From Histidinibacterium aquaticum (GTDB lineage: Bacteria; Pseudomonadota; Alphaproteobacteria; Rhodobacterales; Rhodobacteraceae), in the NCBI RefSeq assembly GCF_008710275.1, contig NZ_VYQE01000001.1, forward strand, positions 985,807 to 1,049,806: a stretch of DNA of 64,000 bases, given 5' to 3'. Positions 34,177-43,272 of the stretch are shown here, piece after piece (positions within the stretch are counted from its first letter, which is position 1; the number at the start of each line of letters is the position of its first letter). The translations under genes and the position numbers were made by a program. A model generated the notes under the pieces. The model was not told the origin of the DNA and did not search any database. It worked only from the letters and a program-made list of their open reading frames with translations.

Positions 34177-34677
34177 GTGCCGCGGCTTGTCCTCATCCGC
34201 CATGCCAAGTCGTCGTGGGACGACCCTCGGGCTGAGGATCACGCCCGGGTTCTGAACGACCGGGGGCGGGAAGCCGCGCCCAGGATCGGCCGCTGGCTGG
34301 CCGAGCGGGGCTTCGTGCCGGACGAGGTGCTCTGCTCCGACGCGGTTCGGACGCGGGAAACCTGGCAGCTGATCGCGGGTGAATTCGAGGTCGCTCCGGA
34401 GCCCAAGCTGCTGGGCGGGCTCTACCTGGCCGGGCGACAGAAGATGCTGGAGGTGCTGCGGCAGGCGACCGGCGAGACGGTCGCGATGCTGGGGCATAAC
34501 CCCGGGATCGGAGACTTCGCCGGATGGATGGCCGCGGAGGCGCCCGCCCATCCGAAGTTCGGCTCCTACCCGTCGGCGGCGACGGCGGTCCTCGAGTTCG
34601 AGGAGGACTGGGCCGAGGTCCGACCGGGGACGGGGCGCGTTCTCGACTTCGTGGTGCCGAAGGACCTCGCAGGCTAG
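34177..34677 (+). CDS. SixA-like phosphohistidine phosphatase
   Basis: A 166-residue histidine-phosphatase-superfamily protein with RHAKSSWDD at the N-terminus (the RHG-type nucleophile His), LNDRGREAAPRIGRWL, CSDAVRTRETW, and MLGHNPGIGDFA near the second His. It matches the SixA type, which removes phosphate from phosphohistidine in phosphotransfer proteins. GTG start at 34177, one base after the argB stop. The stop is inside a perfect palindrome. Confidence 0.87.
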   Translation: MPRLVLIRHAKSSWDDPRAEDHARVLNDRGREAAPRIGRWLAERGFVPDEVLCSDAVRTRETWQLIAGEFEVAPEPKLLGGLYLAGRQKMLEVLRQATGETVAMLGHNPGIGDFAGWMAAEAPAHPKFGSYPSAATAVLEFEEDWAEVRPGTGRVLDFVVPKDLAG

Positions 34678-34697
34678 GCGTCCAAATTTGGACGCCT
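34676..34697. repeat. Perfect 22-bp palindrome with GTCCAA-AT-TTGGAC core
   Basis: A 22-bp perfect palindrome covers the stop of the SixA-like gene. Its core GTCCAA-AT-TTGGAC reappears with GC as the central pair at 58662-58675. With no loop it would form an unstable RNA hairpin, and no T-tract follows. It may be a protein-binding site or a bidirectional terminator between convergent genes. Confidence 0.6.
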
Positions 34698-34756
34698 GGC
34701 CATCGTATTGATTTTATAAGAAATTCTGCGAAATCCGGAAAGCTCGGCCAGGCGCT

Positions 34757-34800
34757 CGTCCGCCCGGCGGGCGACCTCGCGGGTCGGAGCCGGGCGGACG
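34757..34800 (-). terminator. Hairpin after bztD
   Basis: CGTCCGCCCGGC (34757-34768) and GCCGGGCGGACG (34789-34800) form a perfect 12-bp stem. The loop contains a smaller GACC/GGTC stem. It starts five bases after the bztD stop on the minus strand. No T-tract follows, so termination may need Rho. Confidence 0.6.
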
Positions 34801-34804
34801 GGGA

Positions 34805-35602
34805 TCAGTGACCGAGGATCTGGCTGAGGAAGAGCTTGGTCCTCTCGCTCTGTGGGTTGTTGAAGAATTCCTCGGGCTCGTTCTGCTCGACGATCTGGCC
34901 CTGGTCCATGAAGATCACGCGGTTCGCGACCTGCCGGGCGAAGCCCATCTCGTGCGTGACGCAGAGCATGGTCATCCCCTCTTCCGCGAGGCCGATCATG
35001 GTGTCGAGCACCTCCTTGATCATCTCCGGGTCGAGGGCCGAGGTCGGCTCGTCGAAGAGCATGATGCGCGGGTTCATGCAGAGCGAGCGCGCGATGGCCA
35101 CCCGCTGCTGCTGCCCCCCCGAGAGCTGGCCGGGATACTTGTGCGCCTGCTCGGGGATCTTGACCCGCTCGAGGTAGTGCATCGCCGTCGCCTCGGCTTC
35201 CTTCTTGGGGACCTTGCGGACCCAGATCGGCGCCAGGGTGCAGTTCTCCAGGATCGTCAGGTGCGGGAAGAGGTTGAAGTGCTGGAACACCATTCCGACC
35301 TCGGACCGGATCCGGTCGATGTTCTTCAGGTCGGAGCTGAGCAGCGTGCCGTCGACCGTGATGTCGCCCTGCTGGTGCTCCTCGAGCCGGTTGATGCAGC
35401 GGATCAGCGTCGACTTGCCCGAGCCCGAGGGCCCGCAGATGACGATGCGCTCGCCGCGGTAGACCGTGAGGTTGATGTCGCGGAGCACGTGGAACGAGCC
35501 GAACCACTTGTTCATTCCCCGGATCTCGATGGCGACCTCGTCGGAGACCGTCATGGCGCTCCGGTCGATGTGGCGCTCCGTCTCGATGTCGGTGGCGGTC
35601 AT
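34805..35602 (-). CDS. bztD: Glutamate/aspartate-type amino-acid ABC transporter ATPase BztD
   Basis: A 265-residue polar-amino-acid ATPase with Walker [12 protein letters not shown]-loop [10 protein letters not shown], signature [15 protein letters not shown], Walker [15 protein letters not shown] and switch His VTHEMGFA. It closes the bztABCD order seen in Rhodobacter, which imports glutamate, glutamine, aspartate and asparagine. The start ATG has GGAGAT nearby. It follows bztC by 11 bases. AapP is the alternative name. Confidence 0.92.
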   Translation of the reverse strand: MTATDIETERHIDRSAMTVSDEVAIEIRGMNKWFGSFHVLRDINLTVYRGERIVICGPSGSGKSTLIRCINRLEEHQQGDITVDGTLLSSDLKNIDRIRSEVGMVFQHFNLFPHLTILENCTLAPIWVRKVPKKEAEATAMHYLERVKIPEQAHKYPGQLSGGQQQRVAIARSLCMNPRIMLFDEPTSALDPEMIKEVLDTMIGLAEEGMTMLCVTHEMGFARQVANRVIFMDQGQIVEQNEPEEFFNNPQSERTKLFLSQILGH

Positions 35603-35613
35603 GTCGGATCTCC

Positions 35614-36930
35614 TTAGCGGTTCTCGCGGGTGAGCTTGCGCTCGAGTGCGAGGGAATAGCGGCCCATGCTGTAGCAGCAGATGAAGAACAGGATGCCGAT
35701 GAAGACGAAGAGCTCCCAGTAGATCCCGTTCCAGTCGGTGGTGGCCCGGATCGAGTTCGACAGGCCGATCGGGTCGAGCAGGCCGATAAACACGACGAGG
35801 GTGGTGTCCTTGAAGAGGCCGATGAAGGTGTTGACGATGCCGGGGATGGCGATCTTCAGCGCCTGCGGCAGGATGATCAGCCGCATGGACTTGGCATAGT
35901 CGAGCCCGAGCGCGTCACCGGCCTCGTACTGACCCTTGGGCAGAGCGGCGAGGCCGCCGCGCACCACTTCGGCGATGTAGGCCGAGGCGAAGAAGGTCAC
36001 CATGATGATGACCCGCAGCATCAGGTCGAAGTTCGTCCCCGGCGGCAGGAAGTAGTTCAGCAGCAGGGAGGCGGTGAAGAGCCAGACGATCAGCGGCACG
36101 CCGCGGATGATCTCGATGAAAGCGACAGAGACCTTGTTGATGATGAAGAGGTCCGATTGCCGTCCCAGCGCCAGCAGGATGCCCAGCGGCAGCGAGAGCG
36201 TGATGCCCGCGATGCCGATGATGAAGGAGAGCATGAAGCCGCCGAAGTCGTCGGAGGGCACGAACTCGATCCCGATGGGCAGGACCGACGCGAGGGCGCG
36301 GATCAGCGGCCCGGCGAGGAAGAGCCAGTAGAGGATCGGCACGACGATCGCGAGGATGCCGCCGAGCAGGGCGCCCTGAGCCCGGTTGCCCACCTGGAAG
36401 GCGAGCGCGCCGACGGCGAGCCCGAGCGCCACGACGATCGGGCCCCAGATCGAGCCGCCCCAGAGCAGCCAGTACATGACGAAGGGCGCGGCCAGCGAAC
36501 CCCAGAGCAGCTTGCGCGGCAGGCCGGTGAAGAGCACCGGCGCGATACCCGCGAAGAAGACGAGCAGCGCAAGCACGGGACGGGCGTAGAGATCCCGCGG
36601 GTAGAAACCGAAGAGCAGCTGTTGCCAGCGGTCGGCGATGACCGCCCAGCAGGCGACCTCCATCCCCTCGCCGTAGCGGGCGTCGCGGATCTCGCGGCAC
36701 CCGGTGAGGCTGTCCGCGTCCCAGATGCCGAGGACGGTCCAGGGCACTACCGTGCTGAGGACCACCCAGATGACGTAGAGCGAGACCACGGTCAGCAGGA
36801 TGTTGAGCCAGCCGGAGAAGAGGTTCTCCCGCAGCCACTTCACCGCGCCCTTCTCGGCGAGCGGCGGCTCGGACTCGGGCAGCATCTCGCCCCGGACGAA
36901 GGGCTGGGTCTGGGCGTGTGTATCGCTCAT
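35614..36930 (-). CDS. bztC: Amino-acid ABC transporter permease BztC
   Basis: A 438-residue permease. The N-terminal half has several helices and a periplasmic segment ([21 protein letters not shown]). The second half holds the HisM-type transport domain, with the EAA loop region ([20 protein letters not shown], then [11 protein letters not shown]). The long N-terminal part is typical of BztC/AapM as opposed to short HisM. It follows bztB by one base and precedes bztD. Confidence 0.92.
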   Translation of the reverse strand: MSDTHAQTQPFVRGEMLPESEPPLAEKGAVKWLRENLFSGWLNILLTVVSLYVIWVVLSTVVPWTVLGIWDADSLTGCREIRDARYGEGMEVACWAVIADRWQQLLFGFYPRDLYARPVLALLVFFAGIAPVLFTGLPRKLLWGSLAAPFVMYWLLWGGSIWGPIVVALGLAVGALAFQVGNRAQGALLGGILAIVVPILYWLFLAGPLIRALASVLPIGIEFVPSDDFGGFMLSFIIGIAGITLSLPLGILLALGRQSDLFIINKVSVAFIEIIRGVPLIVWLFTASLLLNYFLPPGTNFDLMLRVIIMVTFFASAYIAEVVRGGLAALPKGQYEAGDALGLDYAKSMRLIILPQALKIAIPGIVNTFIGLFKDTTLVVFIGLLDPIGLSNSIRATTDWNGIYWELFVFIGILFFICCYSMGRYSLALERKLTRENR

Positions 36931-36931
36931 C

Positions 36932-38371
36932 TCAGCGCTCCTTCAGCTTCACGGAGTTGTTGTAGACGTTCATCAGGCTCGAGATGACGAGGCTGAGGAC
37001 GAGGTAGAAGAGCCCGAGCAGAAGCATCCCCTCCAGCTCGCGTCCGGTCTGGTTGATGGTGATGCCGCCCAGGGTCGAGCGGGCGTCCATGTAGCCAACC
37101 GCGATGGCCAGGGAGCTGTTCTTGGTCAGGTTGAGGTACTGCGAGATCAGCGGCGGGATGATGACCCGCAGCGCCTGGGGCAGGATGATCAGCCGCATGG
37201 TGCGGTTGGGACGCAGGCCGAGGGCGAAGGCCGCTTCGGACTGGCCCTTTGAGATCGCGAGGATGCCGCCCCGGACGATCTCGGCGACGAAGGCGCCGGT
37301 ATAGAGCGAGAGGGCGAACCAGAGGGCGATCAGCGAATTGCGCAGGTGCACGCCGCCGTCGAAGTTGAAGCCGCCGAGCACGGGGTAATCGAACTGCGCC
37401 CCGAGCAGGAAGAGCGCGATGGCGGGGGCGACGAGGATCAGCGCGAGGTTGATCCAGAGCGTGCGGGGCCGCTTGCCGGTGGCCTCCTGCTTGCGCTTCG
37501 CCCAGGCGGTGACCATGCGCGCGGCGATGATGCCGAGAACCAGCAGGCCAAGCACGACGAGCCAGTCGAGAGCCGAGGAGGAGGGGACGATCTCTCCCTC
37601 CGCCGCGTCGTCCTCACCGGCCGCGCTCTGTGCGTTCCGGGCATCGGCCGCGTCCTGGTCATCCTGGCCGGTGGAGACGCCCGCGCCGCCGGTGGCGATG
37701 CGGCTGCCGCCGTAGGTCCCGGAGGCGACGCCGGTCGTTCCGGCGTCGTCAGGTTCCTCGGGTTCGGGCGCGACGACCTCGTTGCCGCCGAGCGAGCGGG
37801 TGAAGACGACGTTCGGAATGTAGATGCCGCGGTTGGTGACGGCGACGCTGTCGCCCACCAGCATCGAGGCGCCGCCGCCCTCGCGGAAGTCGCGGGGCTG
37901 GGGCATGCCCTCGGCCATGATGGCGAAGATCGCGATGATCCAGAGCAGGAGCGGGACGTTGCGGAAGCCCTCGACGTAGACCGCCGCGAGCCGGGCGACG
38001 AGCCAGTTCTTGGAGAGCCGCAGGACGCCGAAGAAGACGCCGAGGATCGTCGCGGCGGCACAGCCGAGCAGCGCGACGAGCAGGGTGTTGAGGATACCCA
38101 CGAGAGCCGCACGACCGTGGCTCATCTGGGAATCGTACTCGATAAGCCGCTGGTTGATGTCGTAACCGGCCGGCTGCGTCAGGAAGCCGAAGTCGAAATC
38201 CTTGCCGAGCGCCTCGAGGTTCTGGACCGTGTTGGACACCAGCCAGGAAAGCCCCAGCACCAGCAGGATCAGCGCCACGACCTGAATGGTCAGGGACCGG
38301 TAGCGCGTATCGTAGATGAGCTGAGAGAGCCGGAAGCCACCGGCCTGCGGTTCGTGCGAAATCGCCGACAT
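36932..38371 (-). CDS. bztB: Amino-acid ABC transporter permease BztB
   Basis: A 479-residue permease of the BztB/AapQ type. Its first TM is near residues 28-46, and the EAA region is GQSEAAFALGLRPNRTMRLI, followed by LPQALRVIIPPL. A low-complexity stretch at about residues 199-264 (rich in D, E, A, G and T, as in QDDQDAADARNAQSAAGEDD) interrupts the periplasmic loop. It is much longer than I expect from the family, so the call is BztB with an insertion. It is followed by bztC one base later. Confidence 0.9.
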   Translation of the reverse strand: MSAISHEPQAGGFRLSQLIYDTRYRSLTIQVVALILLVLGLSWLVSNTVQNLEALGKDFDFGFLTQPAGYDINQRLIEYDSQMSHGRAALVGILNTLLVALLGCAAATILGVFFGVLRLSKNWLVARLAAVYVEGFRNVPLLLWIIAIFAIMAEGMPQPRDFREGGGASMLVGDSVAVTNRGIYIPNVVFTRSLGGNEVVAPEPEEPDDAGTTGVASGTYGGSRIATGGAGVSTGQDDQDAADARNAQSAAGEDDAAEGEIVPSSSALDWLVVLGLLVLGIIAARMVTAWAKRKQEATGKRPRTLWINLALILVAPAIALFLLGAQFDYPVLGGFNFDGGVHLRNSLIALWFALSLYTGAFVAEIVRGGILAISKGQSEAAFALGLRPNRTMRLIILPQALRVIIPPLISQYLNLTKNSSLAIAVGYMDARSTLGGITINQTGRELEGMLLLGLFYLVLSLVISSLMNVYNNSVKLKER

Positions 38372-38463
38372 CTGTGTCTCCCCGGTTTCCGTTGCCTTCC
38401 CCGGGTGCCGCCCGGCTTTTGCACCGGTGCGTCCCGCTTTTGTCCGGAAACTCGTGTTGGCTT

Positions 38464-38510
38464 GCGCGAGAGGATGCGAAGAGGGCCCCGCGAACGGGGC
38501 CCTCTCGCGC
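38464..38510 (-). promoter_or_regulatory. Intercistronic hairpins between bztA and bztB
   Basis: GAGGGCCCCG (38481-38490) and CGGGGCCCTC (38495-38504) form a perfect 10-bp stem on a CGAA tetraloop. An alternative pairing exists: GCGCGAGAGG (38464-38473) with CCTCTCGCGC (38501-38510), also perfect over 10 bp and sharing bases with the first stem. The two conformations exclude each other in part. Position, seven bases after the bztA stop, fits a partial terminator or mRNA stabiliser raising binding-protein output. Confidence 0.65.
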
Positions 38511-38516
38511 TAGGTC

Positions 38517-39536
38517 TTAGCGGAACGGCGGAGCGTAGAGCAGGCCGCCTTCGGTCCACTGGGCGTTCAGGCCGCGGGCCAGGCCGATCGGGGTCGACTC
38601 GCCGATGTGGCGCTCGAAGAGCTCACCGTAATTGCCGCCGGCGGCAATCGCGTTCACGGCCCAGTCGTTGGAGAGACCGATCATCGCGCCGAGCTCGCCT
38701 TCGACACCGAGAAGACGGTTGATCTCGGGGTTGTCGGTGCCTTCCTCGGCCAGTTGCTCGACGTTCGCGGAGGTCACGCCGAGTTCCTCGGCGGCGATCA
38801 GCGCGTTGAGCACCCAGCGGGCGATGTCGCCCCACTCGTTGTCGCCGTGGCGGACGAGCGGACCGAGCGGCTCTTTCGAGATGATCTCGGGCAGGATGAC
38901 GTGGGCCGAGGGATCCTCGAAGGTCGCGCGGGTCGCCGCGAGGCCGGAGGCGTCGGTGGTGTACACGTCGCAGGCACCGGCGAGGTACTGCTGCTGCGCT
39001 TCGGCGTTGGTCTCGATCGGGACCGGCTCGTACTCGATGTTATTCACGCGGAAGAAGTCCGCCAGGTTGAGCTCGGTCGTCGTTCCGGTCTGGATGCAGA
39101 CGGTGGCGCCGTCCAGCTCGAGAGCGGAGGACACGCCGAGGTCACGGGGGACCATGAAGCCCTGCCCGTCGTAGTAGTTGATGCCCACGAACTCGTTGTT
39201 GAGGTCGGTGTCGCGGGTGAAGGTCCACGTGGTGTTCCGGGCCAGCAGGTCGATCTCGCCGGAGGCGAGCGCCGTGAAGCGGGTCTGACCGGTGGTCGGC
39301 ACGAATTCGACGGCCATCGGGTCGCCGAAGATGGCGGCGGCGACGGCGCGGCAGACGGCGACGTCGAAGCCTTCCCAGACGCCGTTCGCATCGGGCGCGG
39401 CAAAGCCGACGAGGCCGGTGGTCACGCCGCAGTTCAGGTTGCCGCGGGACTGGACGTCGTCGAGCGTCTGGGCAGCCGAAGCGCCGGCGGCGAAGCCGGC
39501 CACGGTGAGCGCACCGAGGAATACGGATGTCTTCAT
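38517..39536 (-). CDS. bztA: Periplasmic amino-acid-binding protein BztA
   Basis: A 339-residue family 3 binding protein. It has a signal peptide (MKTSVFLGALTVAGFAAGAS, then AAQT), followed by LNCGVTTGLVGFAAPDANGV, WEGFDVAVCRAVAAAIF and LARNTTWTFTRDTDLN. The C-terminal GNYGELFERHIGE segment is typical of BztA/AapJ. It is first in bztABCD. The ribosome site AGAGGT is 10 bases upstream of the ATG. The 207 bp upstream should hold the operon promoter; I could not identify it with confidence. Confidence 0.93.
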   Translation of the reverse strand: MKTSVFLGALTVAGFAAGASAAQTLDDVQSRGNLNCGVTTGLVGFAAPDANGVWEGFDVAVCRAVAAAIFGDPMAVEFVPTTGQTRFTALASGEIDLLARNTTWTFTRDTDLNNEFVGINYYDGQGFMVPRDLGVSSALELDGATVCIQTGTTTELNLADFFRVNNIEYEPVPIETNAEAQQQYLAGACDVYTTDASGLAATRATFEDPSAHVILPEIISKEPLGPLVRHGDNEWGDIARWVLNALIAAEELGVTSANVEQLAEEGTDNPEINRLLGVEGELGAMIGLSNDWAVNAIAAGGNYGELFERHIGESTPIGLARGLNAQWTEGGLLYAPPFR

Positions 39537-39743
39537 AAGTTACCTCTTCCTGATCGGCCCTCCAGGGCGGCGGAGAGCCATTATGAGTGGACGCCCTGTT
39601 CCGGGCGCTTATGCGAGGAAGTCGCCCCCCCTCAACGCAGGGAAGCGTGGCCGGTGTCGCTCATGAGGTCAAGGCTAAGGTTGCCGCAGGTTGCACCAAT
39701 TGCCTCAAATACGTGCACAATCCCAAGCGCTTTGGACGGTGCT

Positions 39744-40454
39744 TCAGCGCCCTGCGAGATCAAAGATGCGCGCTGCGTCGAGGAAGGCGGCCCGTTTCAC
39801 GGCGGCGGCTTCGGAGGCCTCGGTGTCTTCGCCCCACTGTTCGATCTGCCAGTCCTCGTCGATCCGGCTCAGGGCCCAGGCGTCGGCCGGCGCACGCGCG
39901 CCCTCCGCCACGGCGAAGGCCAGGACGAGGGAGCCCGAAAGGCTCACCAGGTCAGCGAAAGGAGTCAGGCGGAAGGGGTCCAGCGCGCGGACCTGCGCGT
40001 CGAGCCGGCCGATGGCGTCCGGGTCCTGCGGCACGTACATCACGCCCGCCCCCGTCCGAAGCCGCGCGCCGAGGCGCTCCGCCGCCCAGTCGAGCAGCGG
40101 GTCCCACCCGTCCTGCTGGCGGCGGACGAGCTCATCCGGTGTCTCGGCGCGATAGCACAGCAGGTCGGTGCCGCCGTACTCGGCGATCATCTCGGCAACC
40201 TCGTCGAACTGCGGGATCACCTTGTCGATCGCGCTGTTCGCGGCCCGGGTGACCGGCATGGTCATAGGGTCGACCGCGCCCTCCTGGGCGTTCCACTCCT
40301 CGGCCGAGGCCTCTGCCAGGGCACGATTCGGCAGCCGGAGAGCCGCCTTGGCGGGCGTGCGCACCTGGCGTCCGTCCAGGCGAACCTCGTAGCCCCGCTC
40401 GGCCTCGACCACGGCGGCCTCGGTCCAGAAGCGTTTGAGTTTCCATTCGCTCAT
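39744..40454 (-). CDS. ATP12-family chaperone
   Basis: A 236-residue homologue of mitochondrial Atp12, the chaperone for the F1 ATPase alpha subunit. Family features are KRFWTEAAVVE at the N-terminus, the DGRQVRTPAKAALRLP segment, AEEWNAQ and the TDLLCYRAETPDELVRRQQ region around the Y-R-A core. ATG at 40454 overlaps the stop of the pseudouridine synthase gene (ATGA). The genes run atp12 last in crcB-rlu-atp12. Confidence 0.9.
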   Translation of the reverse strand: MSEWKLKRFWTEAAVVEAERGYEVRLDGRQVRTPAKAALRLPNRALAEASAEEWNAQEGAVDPMTMPVTRAANSAIDKVIPQFDEVAEMIAEYGGTDLLCYRAETPDELVRRQQDGWDPLLDWAAERLGARLRTGAGVMYVPQDPDAIGRLDAQVRALDPFRLTPFADLVSLSGSLVLAFAVAEGARAPADAWALSRIDEDWQIEQWGEDTEASEAAAVKRAAFLDAARIFDLAGR

Positions 40455-41497
40455 GGCTCGATCTCCTCGAAGGGATCGGCAGGCGCATCGGCGGCGCGCC
40501 AGCCGACGTAGTCCCAGGTGCGGGCCATGTGCTCGGGCAGCGGCGCGGTGAGCTGGAGACGCGCACCGGTGACGGGATGGGTCAGCGACAACGAGCGGGC
40601 ATGCAGGTGCAGCTTGCGACTGATCTCGCCGCCGAGCTGCGCGCCCCAGCCGTCGCCCAGGTTCTCCTGCCCCGAGCCGCCGTACTTGCCGTCGCCCACG
40701 ATGGGGTGGCCCAGCTCCGCCATGTGCGCGCGCAGCTGGTGCGTCCGACCGGTGACAGGCACGAGACCGACCCATGCGGCGCGCTGCGCAAGGCCCTCGA
40801 TCACCGCGTAATCCGTCGTCGCGTGCTTGGCGTCCGGCGTGCGGGCGACCTCGTCGGGATGCAGGCAGCGCATCTTCTCGTTCTCGCCCCGCGCGCCGTG
40901 ACCGGGGATCTTCACCAGGCCGAACTTGATCGTGCCCATGCGGGGAGTCGGCACGCCCGCGACGGCGGCCCAGTAGATCTTGCGCGTCTCGCGCGAGCGG
41001 AACGCCTCGGTCAGCGCCTTGGCCACCCGCCGCGAGCGGGCCAGCAGCAGGACGCCGGAGGTGTCCTTGTCGAGCCGGTGAACGAGGCGGGGCTTCTCCT
41101 CCGCGTCGAAGCGCAGGGCCTCTGCAAGCCCGTCGACGTGTCGGGTCTGCCCGGTGCCGCCCTGGGTGGGCAGGCCGGCGGGCTTGTTGATCGCGAGGAT
41201 ATCGGCGTCGCGGTAGATGACGCAGGCGCGGATCATCTCGGCGTCCTCGTCGCGGATGCGCGGTTCGGCCTTGGGCGCGGGCGCGGGCGCGTCGGAGACC
41301 GGCGGCACGCGCACCTGCTGCCCCGCCTCGACGCGGGTCGACGCCTTGGCCCGGGCGCCGTCCACGCGGATCTCGCCCTTGCGGCAGCCCTTCTCGATGC
41401 GGCCCTGGGTGATCTGCGGCAGGCGCCGCTTCAGCCAGCGGTCGAGGCGCTGGTCGCCCTCGTCCGGGCCGACAGTGAGGGTCTGGACGCCGCTCAT
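40451..41497 (-). CDS. RluC/RluD-type 23S rRNA pseudouridine synthase
   Basis: A 348-residue synthase. An S4-like RNA-binding domain spans residues ~10-65 (RLDRWLKRRLPQITQGRIEK). The catalytic domain holds the active-site Asp in HRLDKDTSGVLLLA and the later TGRTHQLRAHMAELGHPIVGD. It acts on uridines of 23S rRNA; RluC is the more likely subgroup given RxSDxG-lacking length. It overlaps crcB by four bases (ATGA) and atp12 by four bases. Confidence 0.9.
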   Translation of the reverse strand: MSGVQTLTVGPDEGDQRLDRWLKRRLPQITQGRIEKGCRKGEIRVDGARAKASTRVEAGQQVRVPPVSDAPAPAPKAEPRIRDEDAEMIRACVIYRDADILAINKPAGLPTQGGTGQTRHVDGLAEALRFDAEEKPRLVHRLDKDTSGVLLLARSRRVAKALTEAFRSRETRKIYWAAVAGVPTPRMGTIKFGLVKIPGHGARGENEKMRCLHPDEVARTPDAKHATTDYAVIEGLAQRAAWVGLVPVTGRTHQLRAHMAELGHPIVGDGKYGGSGQENLGDGWGAQLGGEISRKLHLHARSLSLTHPVTGARLQLTAPLPEHMARTWDYVGWRAADAPADPFEEIEP

Positions 41498-41871
41498 GCG
41501 AGGCTCCGTGCGAGGGCGAGCCCGGCCAGGAGACCGCCGATGGAGAGAATGACCGAAAGCGCGACGTAGAGCGCGGCCTGACCCGCCTGCCCCCGCTCCC
41601 AGAGAATGACAGCCTCCAGAGAGAAGGCCGAGAAGGTGGTGAAGCCGCCGAGCACGCCGGTCATCAGGAAGGGATTGAGGTGGGCGAGCCCCCGGCGGGC
41701 GAGCGCGGCGGCGAGGATGCCCATGGCGAAGCTGCCCGCGACGTTGACCGTCAGCACGCCAAGCGGGAACCCGGTGACCCCGAAGGCGCGCGCCATCCCG
41801 ACCCCGGTGAGATACCGGGCCGCGGCGCCGATCGCGCCGCCGAGGGCGACCTGAAGGGTGGTGACGAGCAT
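41494..41871 (-). CDS. crcB: Fluoride ion exporter CrcB/FluC
   Basis: A 125-residue four-helix channel protein. GGAIGAAARYLTG, VNVAGSFAMGILAA and the signature GVLGGFTTFSAFSLE are present. It exports fluoride as a dual-topology dimer. Only 31 bp separate it from rarA, and no fluoride riboswitch fits there. It overlaps the pseudouridine synthase gene, so it is expressed as part of a run rather than by fluoride. Confidence 0.93.
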   Translation of the reverse strand: MLVTTLQVALGGAIGAAARYLTGVGMARAFGVTGFPLGVLTVNVAGSFAMGILAAALARRGLAHLNPFLMTGVLGGFTTFSAFSLEAVILWERGQAGQAALYVALSVILSIGGLLAGLALARSLA

Positions 41872-41902
41872 GGGCGCTCTCTCCTGCCGGTGGCCGGTCT
41901 TG

Positions 41903-43213
41903 TCAACCTTGGCGCTTGGCGCGCAGCTTCACGAAGTAGTCCAGCCGCTTCTTCAGCTCTCGCTCGAAGCCGCGGTCGGGCGGCGTGTAGTACACGCCGC
42001 GCTTCATGCCGTCGGGAAAGTAGTTCTGCCCCGAGAAGGCATCCTCGGCGTCGTGGTCGTAGGCGTAGCCCTCGCCGTAGCCGAGGTCCTTCATGAGCTT
42101 GGTGGGCGCGTTGCGGATGATCTTGGGCGGCGGCTCCGAGCCGGTCTGCTTGGCGGCGGCCATGGCGCCCTTGAAGGCCGCGTATCCCGCGTTCGATTTC
42201 GGCGCGAGCGCGAGGTAGGTCACCGCCTGCCCGAGCGCCAGCTCGCCCTCGGGCGAGCCCAGCCGCTCGTACGTTTCCCAGGCGTGCAGGCAGATGGTCT
42301 GGGCCTGCGGGTCGGCAAGGCCGATATCCTCCACCGCCATGCGGGTGATACGGCGGGCGAGGTAGCGCGGGTCCTCCCCACCGGTCAGCATCCGCGCCAG
42401 CCAGTAGAGCGCGGCGTCGGGATCGGAGCCGCGGACGGATTTGTGCAGGGCCGAGATCAGGTTGTAATGCGCCTCGCCTGACTTGTCGTATTGCGCGGCG
42501 CGGCGGGTCAGGCGGGTCTGCAATCCGCCGGTGTCGAGCTTGCCCTCGACCTTCCAGCCCATGACCTGTTCGACGAGGTTCAGCAGCGCCCGCCCGTCGC
42601 CGTCGGCCATCTCCAGCAAGGCCTCGCGCGCCTCGCCGTCGAGCGGCAGCGCGCGGCCCAGCTCGGCCTCGGCCCGCTGGGCGAGGTGTTCGAGGTCGGC
42701 GAGGTCGAGACGCTCCAGCACCAGCACCTGCGCGCGGGAGAGGAGCGCGGCGTTGAGCTCGAAGGAGGGGTTCTCGGTCGTGGCCCCGACGAGGAGGATC
42801 GTGCCGTCCTCCATGTGCGGCAGGAAGCTGTCCTGCTGCGCCTTGTTGAAGCGGTGGATCTCGTCGACGAAGAGCAGCGTCCCCTGCCCGTTCCGCCGCC
42901 GCATCTTGGCCGCCTCGAAGACCTTCCGCAGCTCCGGCACCCCTGTGAAGATCGCGCTGATCTGGACGAAGTGCAGGTCGGTCTCGTCCGCCAGCAGCCG
43001 CGCGATGGTCGTCTTCCCGACACCGGGCGGGCCCCAGAACACGAGGCTGGAAAGCGCGCCGGAGGCCAGCATCGTACCGAGCGGCGCCTCGGGGCCGAGC
43101 ACCTGGTCCTGGCCGATGACCTCCGCCAGGGCACGGGGGCGCAGACGGTCGGCGAGGGGGCGCGGGGCCTCTGACGAACGGTCGGCGCCGGGTTGATCGA
43201 AGAGATCGGACAT
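41903..43213 (-). CDS. rarA: Replication-associated recombination protein RarA (MgsA)
   Basis: A 436-residue AAA+ clamp-loader-like ATPase acting at stalled replication forks. Walker A is GPPGVGKTT (61-69), Walker B LLFVDEIHRF, sensor 1 LVGATTENPSF, and the C-terminal part contains SALHKSVRGSDPDAALYWLA. The start ATG (43213) opens MSDLFDQPGA, a DnaN-binding-like motif near the N-terminus. The open frame continues upstream without family sequence. It lies between luxI and crcB. Confidence 0.93.
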   Translation of the reverse strand: MSDLFDQPGADRSSEAPRPLADRLRPRALAEVIGQDQVLGPEAPLGTMLASGALSSLVFWGPPGVGKTTIARLLADETDLHFVQISAIFTGVPELRKVFEAAKMRRRNGQGTLLFVDEIHRFNKAQQDSFLPHMEDGTILLVGATTENPSFELNAALLSRAQVLVLERLDLADLEHLAQRAEAELGRALPLDGEAREALLEMADGDGRALLNLVEQVMGWKVEGKLDTGGLQTRLTRRAAQYDKSGEAHYNLISALHKSVRGSDPDAALYWLARMLTGGEDPRYLARRITRMAVEDIGLADPQAQTICLHAWETYERLGSPEGELALGQAVTYLALAPKSNAGYAAFKGAMAAAKQTGSEPPPKIIRNAPTKLMKDLGYGEGYAYDHDAEDAFSGQNYFPDGMKRGVYYTPPDRGFERELKKRLDYFVKLRAKRQG

Positions 43214-43272
43214 GCAGCTCAGATAAGGGCGGGGCGGCCGGAAAGAAAGCGCCGCCCTGCCCTCGCCAAACC

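Noticed and set aside
41872..41902. Fluoride riboswitch upstream of crcB.
   Set aside because: Only 31 bases lie between rarA and crcB, too short for the crcB motif, and no fold was seen.
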